64,000 bases of DNA from Ramlibacter sp. PS4R-6 (GCF_037572775.1 NZ_JBBHKA010000001.1:1054001-1118000), one strand, 5' to 3'; positions 47,639 to 56,282 are shown, counted from the first letter of the stretch. Notes: a model not told the origin generated them from the letters alone. A program made the numbers and translations.

Positions 47639-47667
47639 ACTGGATCCCGGCCTGCGCCGGGATGACG
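47639..47667. repeat. REP-like palindromic dispersed repeat
   Basis: actggatcccggcctgcgccgggatgacg: arms atcccggc (47644-47651) and gccgggat (47656-47663) around CTGC. The translated frames give the well-known artefact strings HPGAGRDP and VIPAQAGIQ, which mark this extragenic repeat in many betaproteobacteria. Located between converging gatB and the DUF4124 gene; only one copy in the window. Confidence 0.85.
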
Positions 47668-47671
47668 CTTC

Positions 47672-48349
47672 TCACTTCTTCGCGGCGGGCGCGGGCGCCG
47701 AAGCGGACCGCGCGGCCGTCGGCACCGCATGCTGCGCCCACAGGGGCTTGAGGCGCACGGCTTCCTCGTCGAAGCGCGCGTTGATGCGCTTCTTCTCTTC
47801 TTCCTGGTTGGCGATGAAGCGCTTTTGCGCCGCCACCTGCTGCTCGTTGCCCTCGATCTGCCGCTTCACGTTCACCGGCGCCTGCTGGACGTCGCCCTTG
47901 TAGAACTCCAGCTCCGCGTCGAGCTTCTTGCGCTGCCACTGCAGCTCGGACACGCGGCGCAGGGCGGCCTTGATCACCTCGTCCACCACCCCCAGCGCGA
48001 TGTTGCGTTCCTTGTCGTGGGCGGCGCGGTCCGGGAAGCGCGAGAGCAGGGCGCGGTCACGGCGCTTTTCCTCCTCGATGCGCGCCTTCTCCTCGAGGGC
48101 CTTGCGCTGCTTTTCCTCCTCGGCGGCGCGCTCCTCGGCCGTCATCGAGGGGCCGATCTTGCGCAGGACCTTGCCGCTGGGGCTGAGCTCGTTCTGCTCG
48201 CGGTCGATGCAATCGATGATGGGGCGGTCGGACGTCAGGCGCCGGCCCTTGGCGTCGACGCACGTGTAGATGCCGCCCTGGGCCCAGGCCCCGGGCAGCG
48301 AACCCGCCCATATGGCGGCGGCGATGAAACTTCCCAACCAGCCGCGCAT
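47672..48349 (-). CDS. Exported DUF4124-domain protein
   Basis: 225 residues: signal peptide (cleavage near AWA-QG), the DUF4124 motif GIYTCVDAKGRRLTSDRPI directly after it, then a long charged helical region with KEEEK-type repeats, likely coiled coil, and an Ala/Pro-rich end. GAGG precedes the ATG at 48349. DUF4124 proteins are common periplasmic proteins of unknown role in this order. Confidence 0.85.
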   Translation of the reverse strand: MRGWLGSFIAAAIWAGSLPGAWAQGGIYTCVDAKGRRLTSDRPIIDCIDREQNELSPSGKVLRKIGPSMTAEERAAEEEKQRKALEEKARIEEEKRRDRALLSRFPDRAAHDKERNIALGVVDEVIKAALRRVSELQWQRKKLDAELEFYKGDVQQAPVNVKRQIEGNEQQVAAQKRFIANQEEEKKRINARFDEEAVRLKPLWAQHAVPTAARSASAPAPAAKK

Positions 48350-48374
48350 CCCGACCTCGCCCCGCTTGAACTGC

Positions 48375-49058
48375 CTATGAGACGCCGTAGCGCTCGCGGT
48401 AGGCGAGCACCTGCTGGTGGTACGACCCCAGCGCGCCGTCCGCGTGCTGCGCGAGATACTGGAGCAAATCGTCCAGCCGCGCAATCGAGCAAACCGCAAG
48501 GCCGAGCTGGCGCTCGACGTATTGCACGCCGCTGTAGTCCGCATCCCTGCCACCTTCCGTGGCCTTTTCCTGGCGATCCATCGCGATCGCCACGGCGACG
48601 GGGGTGCCTCCCGCCGCGATCACGATTTCACGGGCTTCGCGCTTCGCGCCGCCGTCGGTGATCACGTCGTCCACGATCAGCACCCGGCCCCTGACCGGTG
48701 CGCCCACCAGCGTGCCGCCTTCGCCGTGGTCCTTGGCTTCCTTGCGGTTGTAGGCAAAGGGCACGTTGCGCCCCAGGCGGGCCATCTCGATGGCCACCGC
48801 GGTGGCCAGCGGGATGCCCTTGTAGGCCGGGCCGAACAGCATGTCGAACCCGATGCCCGAGGCCAGGATGCGGCGTGCATAGAATTGCGCCAGCCGGCCC
48901 GCCTTGGCGCCGTCGTCGAACAGGCCGGCGTTGAAGAAATAGGGCGAGAGGCGCCCGGCCTTGGTCTTGAACTCGCCGAAGCGCAGCACGCCTGCGTCGA
49001 CGGCGAACTGGACGAAATCCTGGGCCAGCGCGTCGCGGCCCGTATCAGCACTCGCCAT
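48375..49058 (-). CDS. pyrE: Orotate phosphoribosyltransferase
   Basis: Makes orotidine monophosphate from orotate and PRPP in pyrimidine synthesis. 227 residues with KAGRLSPYFFNAG, GPAYKGIPLA and the PRPP motif VLIVDDVITDGG. The ATG at 49058 has AAGGA eight bases upstream, inside the first codons of xth; the two ATGs overlap head to head by two bases in the palindrome CATG. Confidence 0.96.
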   Translation of the reverse strand: MASADTGRDALAQDFVQFAVDAGVLRFGEFKTKAGRLSPYFFNAGLFDDGAKAGRLAQFYARRILASGIGFDMLFGPAYKGIPLATAVAIEMARLGRNVPFAYNRKEAKDHGEGGTLVGAPVRGRVLIVDDVITDGGAKREAREIVIAAGGTPVAVAIAMDRQEKATEGGRDADYSGVQYVERQLGLAVCSIARLDDLLQYLAQHADGALGSYHQQVLAYRERYGVS

Positions 49059-49860
49059 GGGCAAATCCTTGTTCAAACTCACCAGCCTCAACGCCAACGG
49101 CATCCGCTCGGCCGCCACCAAGGGGGTGGAAGCGTGGATCGCGAAGACCCGACCGGATTGTATTTGCCTGCAGGAGGTCAAGGCGCAGGCCGAGGACGTC
49201 GAGGGCAGGTTCGAGGAGATGGCGGGCCTGAAGGGCCACTTCCATTTCGCGCAGAAGAAGGGCTATTCGGGCGTGGCGGTCTACACGAAGCACGCGCCCA
49301 GCGACGTCATCGTCGGCTTCGGCTCGGGCGAGTTCGACGCCGAGGGCCGCTACGTGGAGCTGCGCTTCGACACGCCGGCGCGCAAGTTCTCGGTGATCAG
49401 CTGCTACTTCCCCAGCGGCTCCTCGGGCGAGGAGCGGCAGCAGGCCAAGTTCCGCTTCCTCGACGCGTTCGACCCGCACCTCGTGCGGCTGAAGCAGGGC
49501 CGCGACTTCATCCTGTGCGGCGACGTCAACATCGCCCACAGCGAGCGCGACCTGAAGAACTGGAAGGGCAACCGCAAGAACAGCGGCTTCCTGCCGGAGG
49601 AGCGCGCGTGGATGACGAAGATCCTGTCGGAGACGGGCCTCGTGGACGTGTACCGGCACCTCAAGCCCGAGACCACCGAGGAGTGCTACACGTGGTGGAG
49701 CAACCGCGGCCAGGCGTATGCGAAGAACGTGGGCTGGCGCCTGGACTACCACCTGGCCACGCCGCCGGTGGCTCAGCTCGCGCGGCAGGAATCGATCTAC
49801 AAGACCGAGCGCTTCTCCGACCACGCGCCCATCACGGTGGAGTACGACTTCAACCTGTGA
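49057..49860 (+). CDS. xth: Exodeoxyribonuclease III / AP endonuclease
   Basis: Base-excision repair nuclease acting at abasic sites. 267 residues with NANGIRSA, LQEVKAQ, GDVNIAHSE and the terminal SDHAPIT motif that holds the catalytic His. I list the ATG at 49057, but a TTG at 49069 gives MFKLTSLNANG, closer to the usual family start and removing the overlap with pyrE. The last 11 bases overlap the methyltransferase gene. Confidence 0.95.
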   Translation: MGKSLFKLTSLNANGIRSAATKGVEAWIAKTRPDCICLQEVKAQAEDVEGRFEEMAGLKGHFHFAQKKGYSGVAVYTKHAPSDVIVGFGSGEFDAEGRYVELRFDTPARKFSVISCYFPSGSSGEERQQAKFRFLDAFDPHLVRLKQGRDFILCGDVNIAHSERDLKNWKGNRKNSGFLPEERAWMTKILSETGLVDVYRHLKPETTEECYTWWSNRGQAYAKNVGWRLDYHLATPPVAQLARQESIYKTERFSDHAPITVEYDFNL

Positions 49861-50665
49861 CGGGGCGCCGGCCCCAGGCCTGCACCAGGGTGAAGGTCTG
49901 CGCGATGCCGCCGGCCGCCAGCCCCGCGCGCACTTTCGCCAGCACCGCCTCCAGCTCGGTGGCCCCGACGATGCCTTCGCGCAGCCACAGCGGCGCCAGC
50001 TGGCGCGCGAAGGCGAAGGGCAGGGCGGCATAAGGGTGGTCCGCCGGCAGTGTGCGCACGACGCAGCGGCGGCCCAGCGCCTCGAAGCCCTCGTCGGCCA
50101 GCGCCCCGAGCAGCGCGCGGCCCGCATCGAAGTCGCCGCGGCGCAGCGCGAAGCCCTTGCGGATCCACTCGCGCAGGCGCAGCCATTCGCGTGACGCGCC
50201 CGGCAGCGACCAGGTGTTGGCGTCGGGCTCCTGCAGCATCACGCAGCCGCCGGGACGCACGATGCGCCGCATCTCGGCGACCAGCCCGGGCAGGCGGCCC
50301 GCGGGCGCGGCGAGGAAGCGCGCGTGCGCGGCGTCGAACGAGTCGGCGGGCCAACCGGTGGCGTAGGCGTCACCGTGCTCGATGCGCACGTCGGCGCGCC
50401 GCAGCGCATGGGCGGCGGCGGCGTTGCGCCGCACGAGGTCGCGGTCGCTGTCCAGCGCCACCACGCGGCCGCCGGCGCCCACGTGTTCGCTGAGCGCCTC
50501 GGCCACGTGCAGCGTGCCGCTGCCCAGGTCGGCGACCCGCCAGCCGCGCTCGACGCCGGCCTCGGCGAAGAGCGCGTGCGCGTCGGCCGACCAGAAGCGC
50601 GCCTGCGCATCGAGCCGTTCGTGCTCCGCGGCGTCGCGCAGCAGCGGGTAGTCGGCCGCGCTCAT
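49850..50665 (-). CDS. SAM-dependent methyltransferase
   Basis: Class I methyltransferase, 271 residues. Motif I is VADLGSGTLHVAEAL, the acidic motif II VVALDSD, and post-motif RIVRPGGCVMLQEPD. Its relatives methylate small molecules or quinone-like compounds. The ATG overlaps the stop of the PAP2-like gene (ATGA), so the two are made together; a joint substrate is possible but unproven. Confidence 0.88.
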   Translation of the reverse strand: MSAADYPLLRDAAEHERLDAQARFWSADAHALFAEAGVERGWRVADLGSGTLHVAEALSEHVGAGGRVVALDSDRDLVRRNAAAAHALRRADVRIEHGDAYATGWPADSFDAAHARFLAAPAGRLPGLVAEMRRIVRPGGCVMLQEPDANTWSLPGASREWLRLREWIRKGFALRRGDFDAGRALLGALADEGFEALGRRCVVRTLPADHPYAALPFAFARQLAPLWLREGIVGATELEAVLAKVRAGLAAGGIAQTFTLVQAWGRRPVTG

Positions 50666-51810
50666 TGGCCCGCCACCGAGTTTGCAGCGCGGCGCAGGGC
50701 CGCCTGTGCCGCCGCCCGCCCGATCGCTTCGCCGGCCTCGACGTCGAAGCGGTAGTGGATGCCGCCGTCGATGCGGGATTCGCCGGCCTCGCGCGCCATC
50801 GCATCGAGCGCCGCCTGGTGGCGCGGGAAGAGCGCGCCGAGCACGGCGGCCGCTGCGGTCGAATCGCACGAATGGTTGCTCGGGTAGGACGGGTGGTTGG
50901 GCAGCCCGACCAGCGGCCGTATGGAGGGATCGGCCTGCGAGGGCCGCGCCACCCAGTGCGTGTACTTCACGCGGTGGCACACGATGTTGGCGTCCAGCGT
51001 CGCGCCGAGCGACAACGCCGCCGCGCGCGCCATTTGCGGGCCCGGGAGGCCCTCGCGCCGCGCCAGTTCGAGCGCGGTCTCGTCCCAGAAGCCGGCCACC
51101 AGCGAGCCGCCGGTCATCTCCCAGCGCTTGGCGCGCGCCAGGCCGGCGCCGGAACCGGCGCGGCTGCGCACCTCCGCCAAGGCGGCGTCGAATGCAGCGC
51201 TGCCGGGTTGCGGCGGCGCGGGCGACTGCACGGCGGCAGCGTTGGCCAGCCACACGGTCTTCATGTCGCCCAATTGCGGCAGGTGCGGCGGCCGCGCCGG
51301 CTGCAACTGGCTTTTCCACGCCGTCGCGGCGTCCGGCGCGCGGCCTGTCCACGCGGCGTCGAAGCCATCGGACGCGGCGCGCGAGAGGATGCGTTGCGCC
51401 GAAGCGGCAGCCACCGCGAGGGCATCGGCGTGGCGCTCGTCGCCGCCGCGCGCCGCGGCCAGCGATGCCGCGAGGCCTTGCCACACGCCGGCCTGCGAGG
51501 GCAAGAGGCCCGCCAGCACGTCGGCGGAGACGCGGTCGAAAGCTGCGGACCACGCGGCTTCGTCCGTCGCCGCGAGTTGCTGCGCGGTCTCGTGCTGCGC
51601 GAGCGACAGGTACGCGAGCACGCGCAGCGCCGCCTGCTGGTTCGGCTTCGTGCGCGCGATCGCGTCGCGCGCCGCGGCGTGCCACAGGTGCACGTTCGCG
51701 GCGCCTTGCGCCGACGGCGTGGGCGCATCCTGGGCGGGCCAGGCGAAGGCGGGGGTTGCGAGGGACAGTGCGGCGGCCAGGGCCAGCGCAGGCATATGGC
51801 AAGATGACAC
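50662..51810 (-). CDS. Exported PAP2/vanadium-haloperoxidase-like enzyme
   Basis: 382 residues from the GTG at 51810, which has GGAG six bases upstream; the ATG at 51795 would be too far from it. Signal peptide ends near AFAWP. The acid-phosphatase/haloperoxidase signature is complete: K282-x6-R289-P (KYTHWVARP), S308 to H313 (PSYPSNH), and S345-R346 to H352 and D356 (SRIDGGIHYRFD). A vanadate- or phosphate-binding site is therefore expected; whether it is a phosphatase or a haloperoxidase cannot be told. It is divergent from the SARP-type regulator, 33 bases apart. Confidence 0.87.
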   Translation of the reverse strand: MSSCHMPALALAAALSLATPAFAWPAQDAPTPSAQGAANVHLWHAAARDAIARTKPNQQAALRVLAYLSLAQHETAQQLAATDEAAWSAAFDRVSADVLAGLLPSQAGVWQGLAASLAAARGGDERHADALAVAAASAQRILSRAASDGFDAAWTGRAPDAATAWKSQLQPARPPHLPQLGDMKTVWLANAAAVQSPAPPQPGSAAFDAALAEVRSRAGSGAGLARAKRWEMTGGSLVAGFWDETALELARREGLPGPQMARAAALSLGATLDANIVCHRVKYTHWVARPSQADPSIRPLVGLPNHPSYPSNHSCDSTAAAAVLGALFPRHQAALDAMAREAGESRIDGGIHYRFDVEAGEAIGRAAAQAALRRAANSVAGQ

Positions 51811-51843
51811 GATGCTCTCCTTGGTGGTTGGGTGCGGGTTCGC

Positions 51844-53328
51844 ATGGTTCCCGGCGGGCGTGATCCCGGCGTGATCCGGCTGCAGCTGCTGGGCGGCGTC
51901 GACGCGCGGCGCGCCGACGGCACGCGCATCGACGCCCTGCTGGCGCAACCGCGGCGGCTCGCGCTGCTGGCCTTCCTGGCGATCGAAAGCGAGCGCGGCG
52001 CGTGTTCGCGCGAACGCCTGCTCGCCACCTTCTGGCCCGACAAGGCGCCCGCGCAGGCGTCGGCCAACCTGCGCCAGGCCCTGGCCTTCCTGCGCCGCGA
52101 ACTGGGCGAGGCCACCGTCGAAGGCGTGGGCCAGCACGCGCTGCGCGTGGCGCCCGCGCACCTGGCCTGCGACGCGGTCGAACGGCTCGCGCAAGTGCGG
52201 GACGCGCCCTCGGCGCCGTCACCGGGCGAATTCCTGGCGGCACTGAACCTGCAGAACGTCGGCGAGGACTGGGAAACGTGGCTCGCGGCGATGCGCCTGC
52301 GCCTGGCGGGCGAAGCCGGCAGCGGCGACGACCTGCCCGGCCCCGGCGGCGCGGCGGCGTCGACACCGGGCGATCCGGCCGCGCGCGCCGCCTACCTGCG
52401 CGGGCGCTTCCACTGGAACCGCCGGCCGCGCGAATCGCTGAAGGCACTCACTTGCCTCGAGGAAGCGGTGCAGCTCGCGCCGGATTTCGCGCCGGGCCAC
52501 GCGGCGCTGGCCGACGTCTACAACACGCTGGGGTCGTGGGAGTCGGGCGCGCTTGCCAGCGGCGAGGCTTTCCCGAAAGCGCAGGCGGCGGCCCAGCGCG
52601 CTTTGCAACTCGACCCTTGCTGCGCGGCGGCGCACACCTCGCTCGCCTATGCCACGGCGCACCACGGCTGGGACTGGCGCGCCGCGTCGGCGCAGTTCAC
52701 GCGCGCGCTCGAGCTCGACCCGGCCTACGCGCACGCGCACCACTGGCACGCGCACCTGCTGGTGGCGCAGCGGCGCTGGCAGGAAGGCCTGGCGGCCGGG
52801 CAGCGCGCGCTTGCGCTGCAGCCGGACGACGTGATCATCAACGTGCACATGGCCTGGCACCACTGGCTCGCGCGCGATGCGGCAGCGGCGATCGAGCAGG
52901 CCGACCGCACCGAACACCTGGACGACACCGACCAGTGGCCGCCCTTCTTCCGCGGCATGGCCTGCGTGATGTGCGGCCGCGGCGACCAGGCGGTCGACGA
53001 ACTGCGCAGCGCGGCGCAGCGCAGCCGTGGCAATGCGGTGATGCGCGCCGGCCTGGGCTATGTCTACGCGGCGACGGGCGACAAACGCGCGGCGCGCGCG
53101 GTGCTGCGCGAATTCAGCGAGGCGGCCGATACGCAGCAGCGCTACGCCTACGAGGCGGCGGTGATCCTGGCGGCGCTGGGCGAAGCCGACGCCGCGTTTG
53201 CCGCGCTCGAGGCGGCGTGGCGCACGCGTTCGGGGTGGATGGCGTACCTGGCGGTGGACCCGCGCTGGGACCCGGTGCGCGGCGACGCGCGCTTCGCGGC
53301 GCTGGTGGCTCGGCTCGGGCTGGACTGA
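51844..53328 (+). CDS. SARP/BTAD-type transcriptional activator with TPR repeats
   Basis: 494 residues. N-terminal winged-helix of the OmpR-like SARP type (IRLQLLGGVDARRADGTRI, then LALLAFLAIESERGACSRERL), a BTAD-like helical part to residue ~150, and then six or more TPR-like repeats (AHAHHWHAHLLVAQRRWQEG, LGYVYAATGDKRAARAV) to the end. The ATG at 51844 is used; a GTG at 51871 giving MIRLQLLGG is equally possible. It may control the divergent PAP2 gene; signal unknown. Confidence 0.83.
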   Translation: MVPGGRDPGVIRLQLLGGVDARRADGTRIDALLAQPRRLALLAFLAIESERGACSRERLLATFWPDKAPAQASANLRQALAFLRRELGEATVEGVGQHALRVAPAHLACDAVERLAQVRDAPSAPSPGEFLAALNLQNVGEDWETWLAAMRLRLAGEAGSGDDLPGPGGAAASTPGDPAARAAYLRGRFHWNRRPRESLKALTCLEEAVQLAPDFAPGHAALADVYNTLGSWESGALASGEAFPKAQAAAQRALQLDPCCAAAHTSLAYATAHHGWDWRAASAQFTRALELDPAYAHAHHWHAHLLVAQRRWQEGLAAGQRALALQPDDVIINVHMAWHHWLARDAAAAIEQADRTEHLDDTDQWPPFFRGMACVMCGRGDQAVDELRSAAQRSRGNAVMRAGLGYVYAATGDKRAARAVLREFSEAADTQQRYAYEAAVILAALGEADAAFAALEAAWRTRSGWMAYLAVDPRWDPVRGDARFAALVARLGLD

Positions 53329-53331
53329 GCG

Positions 53332-53748
53332 CTACTGCTTCGACATCACGTAGCTGCCGCTGGAGTTGTTGCGCAGGTTCTTCCACGACACCTTCGCGGT
53401 CTTGCCGTCTGCCTCGACCTCCATCGTGGTCACCAGCCACGCCTTGCCATTGAGCTTGGCGGTTTCCACCATCACGTTGCGGCCTTCGAGCTTGACCGAG
53501 ACGCTGGTGGTGGCGGTGTCGTTGGCCACCGGTGAATCGGTGCCATCGAGCTTGGCGCGGTAGCCCTGGCCCTGCGGCGTGGCCATGGACAGGATGTTCT
53601 TCTCGACGCGGAATTCCACCTGCGAGCCCGGATCGAGCGACTTGTCGGCGTTGACCTTCATCCAGAAGCCGTCGAACGGGCTGGCCGCTTCGGCCAGGGC
53701 CGGTGCCAGCACCAGCAAGGCGGCGCCGGCGGCGCGGGCAAGGTTCAT
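53332..53748 (-). CDS. Small secreted protein, unknown function
   Basis: 138 residues with a signal peptide (cleavage near AEAAS) and a beta-rich mature part (DGFWMKVNADKSLDPGSQVE, then TTMEVEADGKTAKVSWKNL), as in lipocalin-like or DUF-type small secreted proteins. I recognise no family. It is convergent with the regulator gene, three bases apart. Confidence 0.75.
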   Translation of the reverse strand: MNLARAAGAALLVLAPALAEAASPFDGFWMKVNADKSLDPGSQVEFRVEKNILSMATPQGQGYRAKLDGTDSPVANDTATTSVSVKLEGRNVMVETAKLNGKAWLVTTMEVEADGKTAKVSWKNLRNNSSGSYVMSKQ

Positions 53749-53846
53749 GGCGGCTCCCGGTGGACTGACCGCATGCTAGGCATGTCAGCTGAAAGAATCA
53801 ACCCGGTAGCGCGCCAACAGCTTTTCTGTCATCGTCCACGGCAGGT

Positions 53847-55124
53847 ATGCAGCCCACCGAACTGGCCCTGTGGAGCGCCGCGTCCGGCGCCATCGCGCTG
53901 GTGGTGCTGACCGGCCTGGCCGACTACCTGATGGTGCGCCACGTGGCGGCGCTGCACGGCACCGTCTACAACGCCGCGGCGCTGGCCTTCGTCGTCCTCA
54001 TGAGCGGCATCGCCGGGGCACTGCTGCCGGCCTCGTGGGCGCCGGGGGTGCGGCTGGCCAAGGTCCTGGTCGGCCCCCTGTGCGTGCTGCTCGGCGACCT
54101 GTTCATTCGCCAGTGGTTCGGCGCGCGCCACCGCGACCGCCTGATGGACGGGGCGCTGCTGGCCAGCGGCACGCTGGTGCCGGTACTGGCGGTGGCGGCG
54201 CTGTTCCTGCTGCGGCGCGAGCACCAGCTGCCGGCCGCGGCGGGCCTGGTCATCTTCAACACCGTGCTGGTCACCTGGATGGGCCTGCGCGCATGGCTGC
54301 TCGGCGACTCGCTGGCGCTCGGTATCGCCATCGGTTCGGGCTTCATGATCGGCTCCGTCAGCGGCCTGTACGCGATCGCGCTCGGCACGCCGGTGCCGAT
54401 GGTGTGGCAGGCGCTGATCGCCGCGGGCTCGGCCATCTGCGTCGCCGTCACGGGCTTTGCGCTGTGGCAGCGCAACCAGCATGCGCGGCGCGTGCGCAAC
54501 GCGCAGGAGGTGCACTCGGAGTACGACCCGGTGACCAAGCTGCCGGCGGGCATGCCGCTGGTGCGGCGCCTGCTGCGCGCGCAGCAGCGCCGCCGCCGAA
54601 CGCGCCGCGAGGGCGCCGTGCTGGCGGTGCTGGTGTTCGAGCCGGAGCGCGTGCGCCTGGTGGCGGGCGTGTCCGGCCTGAACGAGGTGTACGTCCACCT
54701 GGCGCAGCGCATGCAGCACCAGGTGGGGCTGGTGAACCCGGTGGGGCGCTACTGGGAACGCTGCTTCATCGCGGTGATGGAGACGATCCGCTCACCGGCG
54801 GCGGTGCGCACCCTGGGCCTGCGCGTGGCCTCGGCGTTGCGCAAGCCCATGCAGGTCACCGGGCACGACGGCTCGCCGCTGGAGGTGCGGCTGGACATCG
54901 GCGTGGGCGTGCTGCTGCTCAAGCGCGAGCACGAACACGTCGAAGACCTCCTGCACGAGGCGCAGCAGCTCGCCGAGGCGGCGCGCGGGCTGGCCTCGCG
55001 GGCAGCGACGATCGATCCCGTCACCGGGGAAGTCGTCGCCGTGGAGCACGCGCAGCTGGGGCCGCAGCGCGGCGCACGCCGCACGGTCCGCACGCCCAGC
55101 CGCGGCGCGCGCGGCCGCGCCTGA
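53847..55124 (+). CDS. Membrane protein with degenerate GGDEF domain
   Basis: 425 residues. About seven hydrophobic segments (residues ~10-205) are followed by a GGDEF-type domain. The start YDPVTKLPAGMPLVRRL (227 onward) matches the DxLTxLPNR motif, but the catalytic GG(D/E)EF is replaced by RYWERCFIAV (301-310), so cyclase activity should be lost. The rest of the domain is kept, which suggests a binding or scaffolding role. Charged C-terminal tail. Sits alone between a secreted protein and the anti-sigma gene. Confidence 0.82.
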   Translation: MQPTELALWSAASGAIALVVLTGLADYLMVRHVAALHGTVYNAAALAFVVLMSGIAGALLPASWAPGVRLAKVLVGPLCVLLGDLFIRQWFGARHRDRLMDGALLASGTLVPVLAVAALFLLRREHQLPAAAGLVIFNTVLVTWMGLRAWLLGDSLALGIAIGSGFMIGSVSGLYAIALGTPVPMVWQALIAAGSAICVAVTGFALWQRNQHARRVRNAQEVHSEYDPVTKLPAGMPLVRRLLRAQQRRRRTRREGAVLAVLVFEPERVRLVAGVSGLNEVYVHLAQRMQHQVGLVNPVGRYWERCFIAVMETIRSPAAVRTLGLRVASALRKPMQVTGHDGSPLEVRLDIGVGVLLLKREHEHVEDLLHEAQQLAEAARGLASRAATIDPVTGEVVAVEHAQLGPQRGARRTVRTPSRGARGRA

Positions 55125-55724
55125 TCAGCGCGACCAGCCGGCGTCGCGCGCCTGCTTTTCCTTCGCCGCGTCGAGCGCGGGTCCCGCGATGCGCGCGTCG
55201 ACCGCGTCGAGCACGGGACGCGGCAGCGCGCTGGCCGCTTGCCGCATGCCAGCGCCGGTTGCGGCTTCGGTGCGCGCCGTCGCGACCACCGACCACTGCC
55301 CGTCCTCGCGGCACGTCAGCCCGGCGAGCTGCCGCGCGGCGAAGGTGCGGCAGAAGCGCCCGCCCTGGTCGACGAACGTGAGTTGCACGGCGACGTCGCC
55401 AGAATCGGCCGCGAGTTGCGTGTCGAGCGCGCGTGCCAGCGTCGATGCCGCCACCAGGTGGCCATTGCGTTCGGCCACCAGCGCCTCGCCGTCGCGCGGT
55501 GCGAACTGCCAGCCCAGGCCGATGCCGACCAGCACGGCCGCGGCCATGCCGCCGAGCTGCGCCCAGGTGAGCCGCATGAAGCGGCGCTTCTCGCGCTGCG
55601 CGGCGAGGTCCACGACCTTCGGCGCCGCCAACATGGCGGACAGGCGCCCCGGCACCGGCTCGTCCAGCACGTCGTCGTACGCGGCGGCCACGCGCCGGCG
55701 CAGGTCTTCGTCCGACATCGTCAT
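55125..55724 (-). CDS. Anti-sigma factor, membrane-bound
   Basis: 199 residues: short cytoplasmic N-terminus starting MTMSDEDLRRRVAAAYDDVL, one membrane helix near residues 55-72 (GGMAAAVLVGIGLGW) and a periplasmic domain with two cysteines (GRFCRTF, LTCRED). The ATG at 55724 overlaps the sigma factor stop by four bases. The layout is that of anti-sigma factors that hold an ECF sigma at the membrane until an envelope signal arrives; there is no zinc ZAS motif in the N-terminus, so it is of another type. Confidence 0.85.
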   Translation of the reverse strand: MTMSDEDLRRRVAAAYDDVLDEPVPGRLSAMLAAPKVVDLAAQREKRRFMRLTWAQLGGMAAAVLVGIGLGWQFAPRDGEALVAERNGHLVAASTLARALDTQLAADSGDVAVQLTFVDQGGRFCRTFAARQLAGLTCREDGQWSVVATARTEAATGAGMRQAASALPRPVLDAVDARIAGPALDAAKEKQARDAGWSR

Positions 55725-56221
55725 GGCGCATCTCCCAGCATCGCCTTGAGCGCCTCGCGAGCACGCGACAGGCGGCTCGTGAGCGTGCCCACCGGCACTT
55801 CCAGCACGGCCGCAGCTTCCTCGTAAGACAGCCCCTCGACCAGCACCAGGGCCACGACGGCGCGGTGTTCGTCGCTCAATTGCGCGACCGCCTTGCGCAC
55901 GGCGACCGCGTCCACCTGCGAGTCGCCGATGGCGGCGCCCGCGCGTTCGGCTTCCTCCTCGTCCACGAAGGTCTCGCCGCGGCGCTGCCGTGCGCGCACT
56001 TCGTCGATCCAGGCGTTCTGCATGATCCGGAACATCCAGCTGTCCAGACGCGTCCCAGGCGTCCACTGGTCGGTGCGGGCCAGCGCCTTCTCGAGCGCCA
56101 CCTGCACCAGGTCGTCGCCGTCCTCCCGGTTGCGCGCGAGCGCCCGCCCGAAGCGGCGCAGGCGCGGCAGCAGCGCCGCGAGCTGTTCGCGAACGTCCGG
56201 GGCGGAATCGGGCATCGACAT
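55721..56221 (-). CDS. ECF-type RNA polymerase sigma factor
   Basis: 166 residues from the ATG at 56221. Region 2 (LVQVALEKALARTDQWTPGT, then LDSWMFRIMQNAWIDEVR) and region 4 (LSDEHRAVVALVLVEGLSYE, then VPVGTLTSRLSRARE) are complete, with the linker expected of ECF factors. Co-translated with its anti-sigma; divergent from the subtilase gene. A candidate GAAC-N16-TC promoter for itself lies at 56243-56264. Confidence 0.93.
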   Translation of the reverse strand: MSMPDSAPDVREQLAALLPRLRRFGRALARNREDGDDLVQVALEKALARTDQWTPGTRLDSWMFRIMQNAWIDEVRARQRRGETFVDEEEAERAGAAIGDSQVDAVAVRKAVAQLSDEHRAVVALVLVEGLSYEEAAAVLEVPVGTLTSRLSRAREALKAMLGDAP

Positions 56222-56242
56222 GGGGACAACGGCTGGCGCGGG

Positions 56243-56264
56243 GATTTTCTTCCACGTCCCGTTC
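56243..56264 (-). promoter_or_regulatory. Candidate RpoE-like promoter of the ECF operon
   Basis: On the minus strand GAAC at 56264-56261, 16 bases, then TC at 56244-56243; ECF promoters of the RpoE type have GAAC and TC boxes 16-17 bases apart. The start point would be ~15 bases before the sigma ATG. One match to a short consensus can be chance. Confidence 0.3.
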
Positions 56265-56282
56265 GTTATCCTCCCAAGGCCC

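Noticed and set aside
47604..47939. Small frame reading VIPAQAGIQW
   Set aside because: Product of the REP-like repeat; a known spurious translation.
53771..53784. CATGC-TAG-GCATG inverted repeat before the degenerate GGDEF gene
   Set aside because: Only five-base arms; could be chance, no matching site elsewhere.
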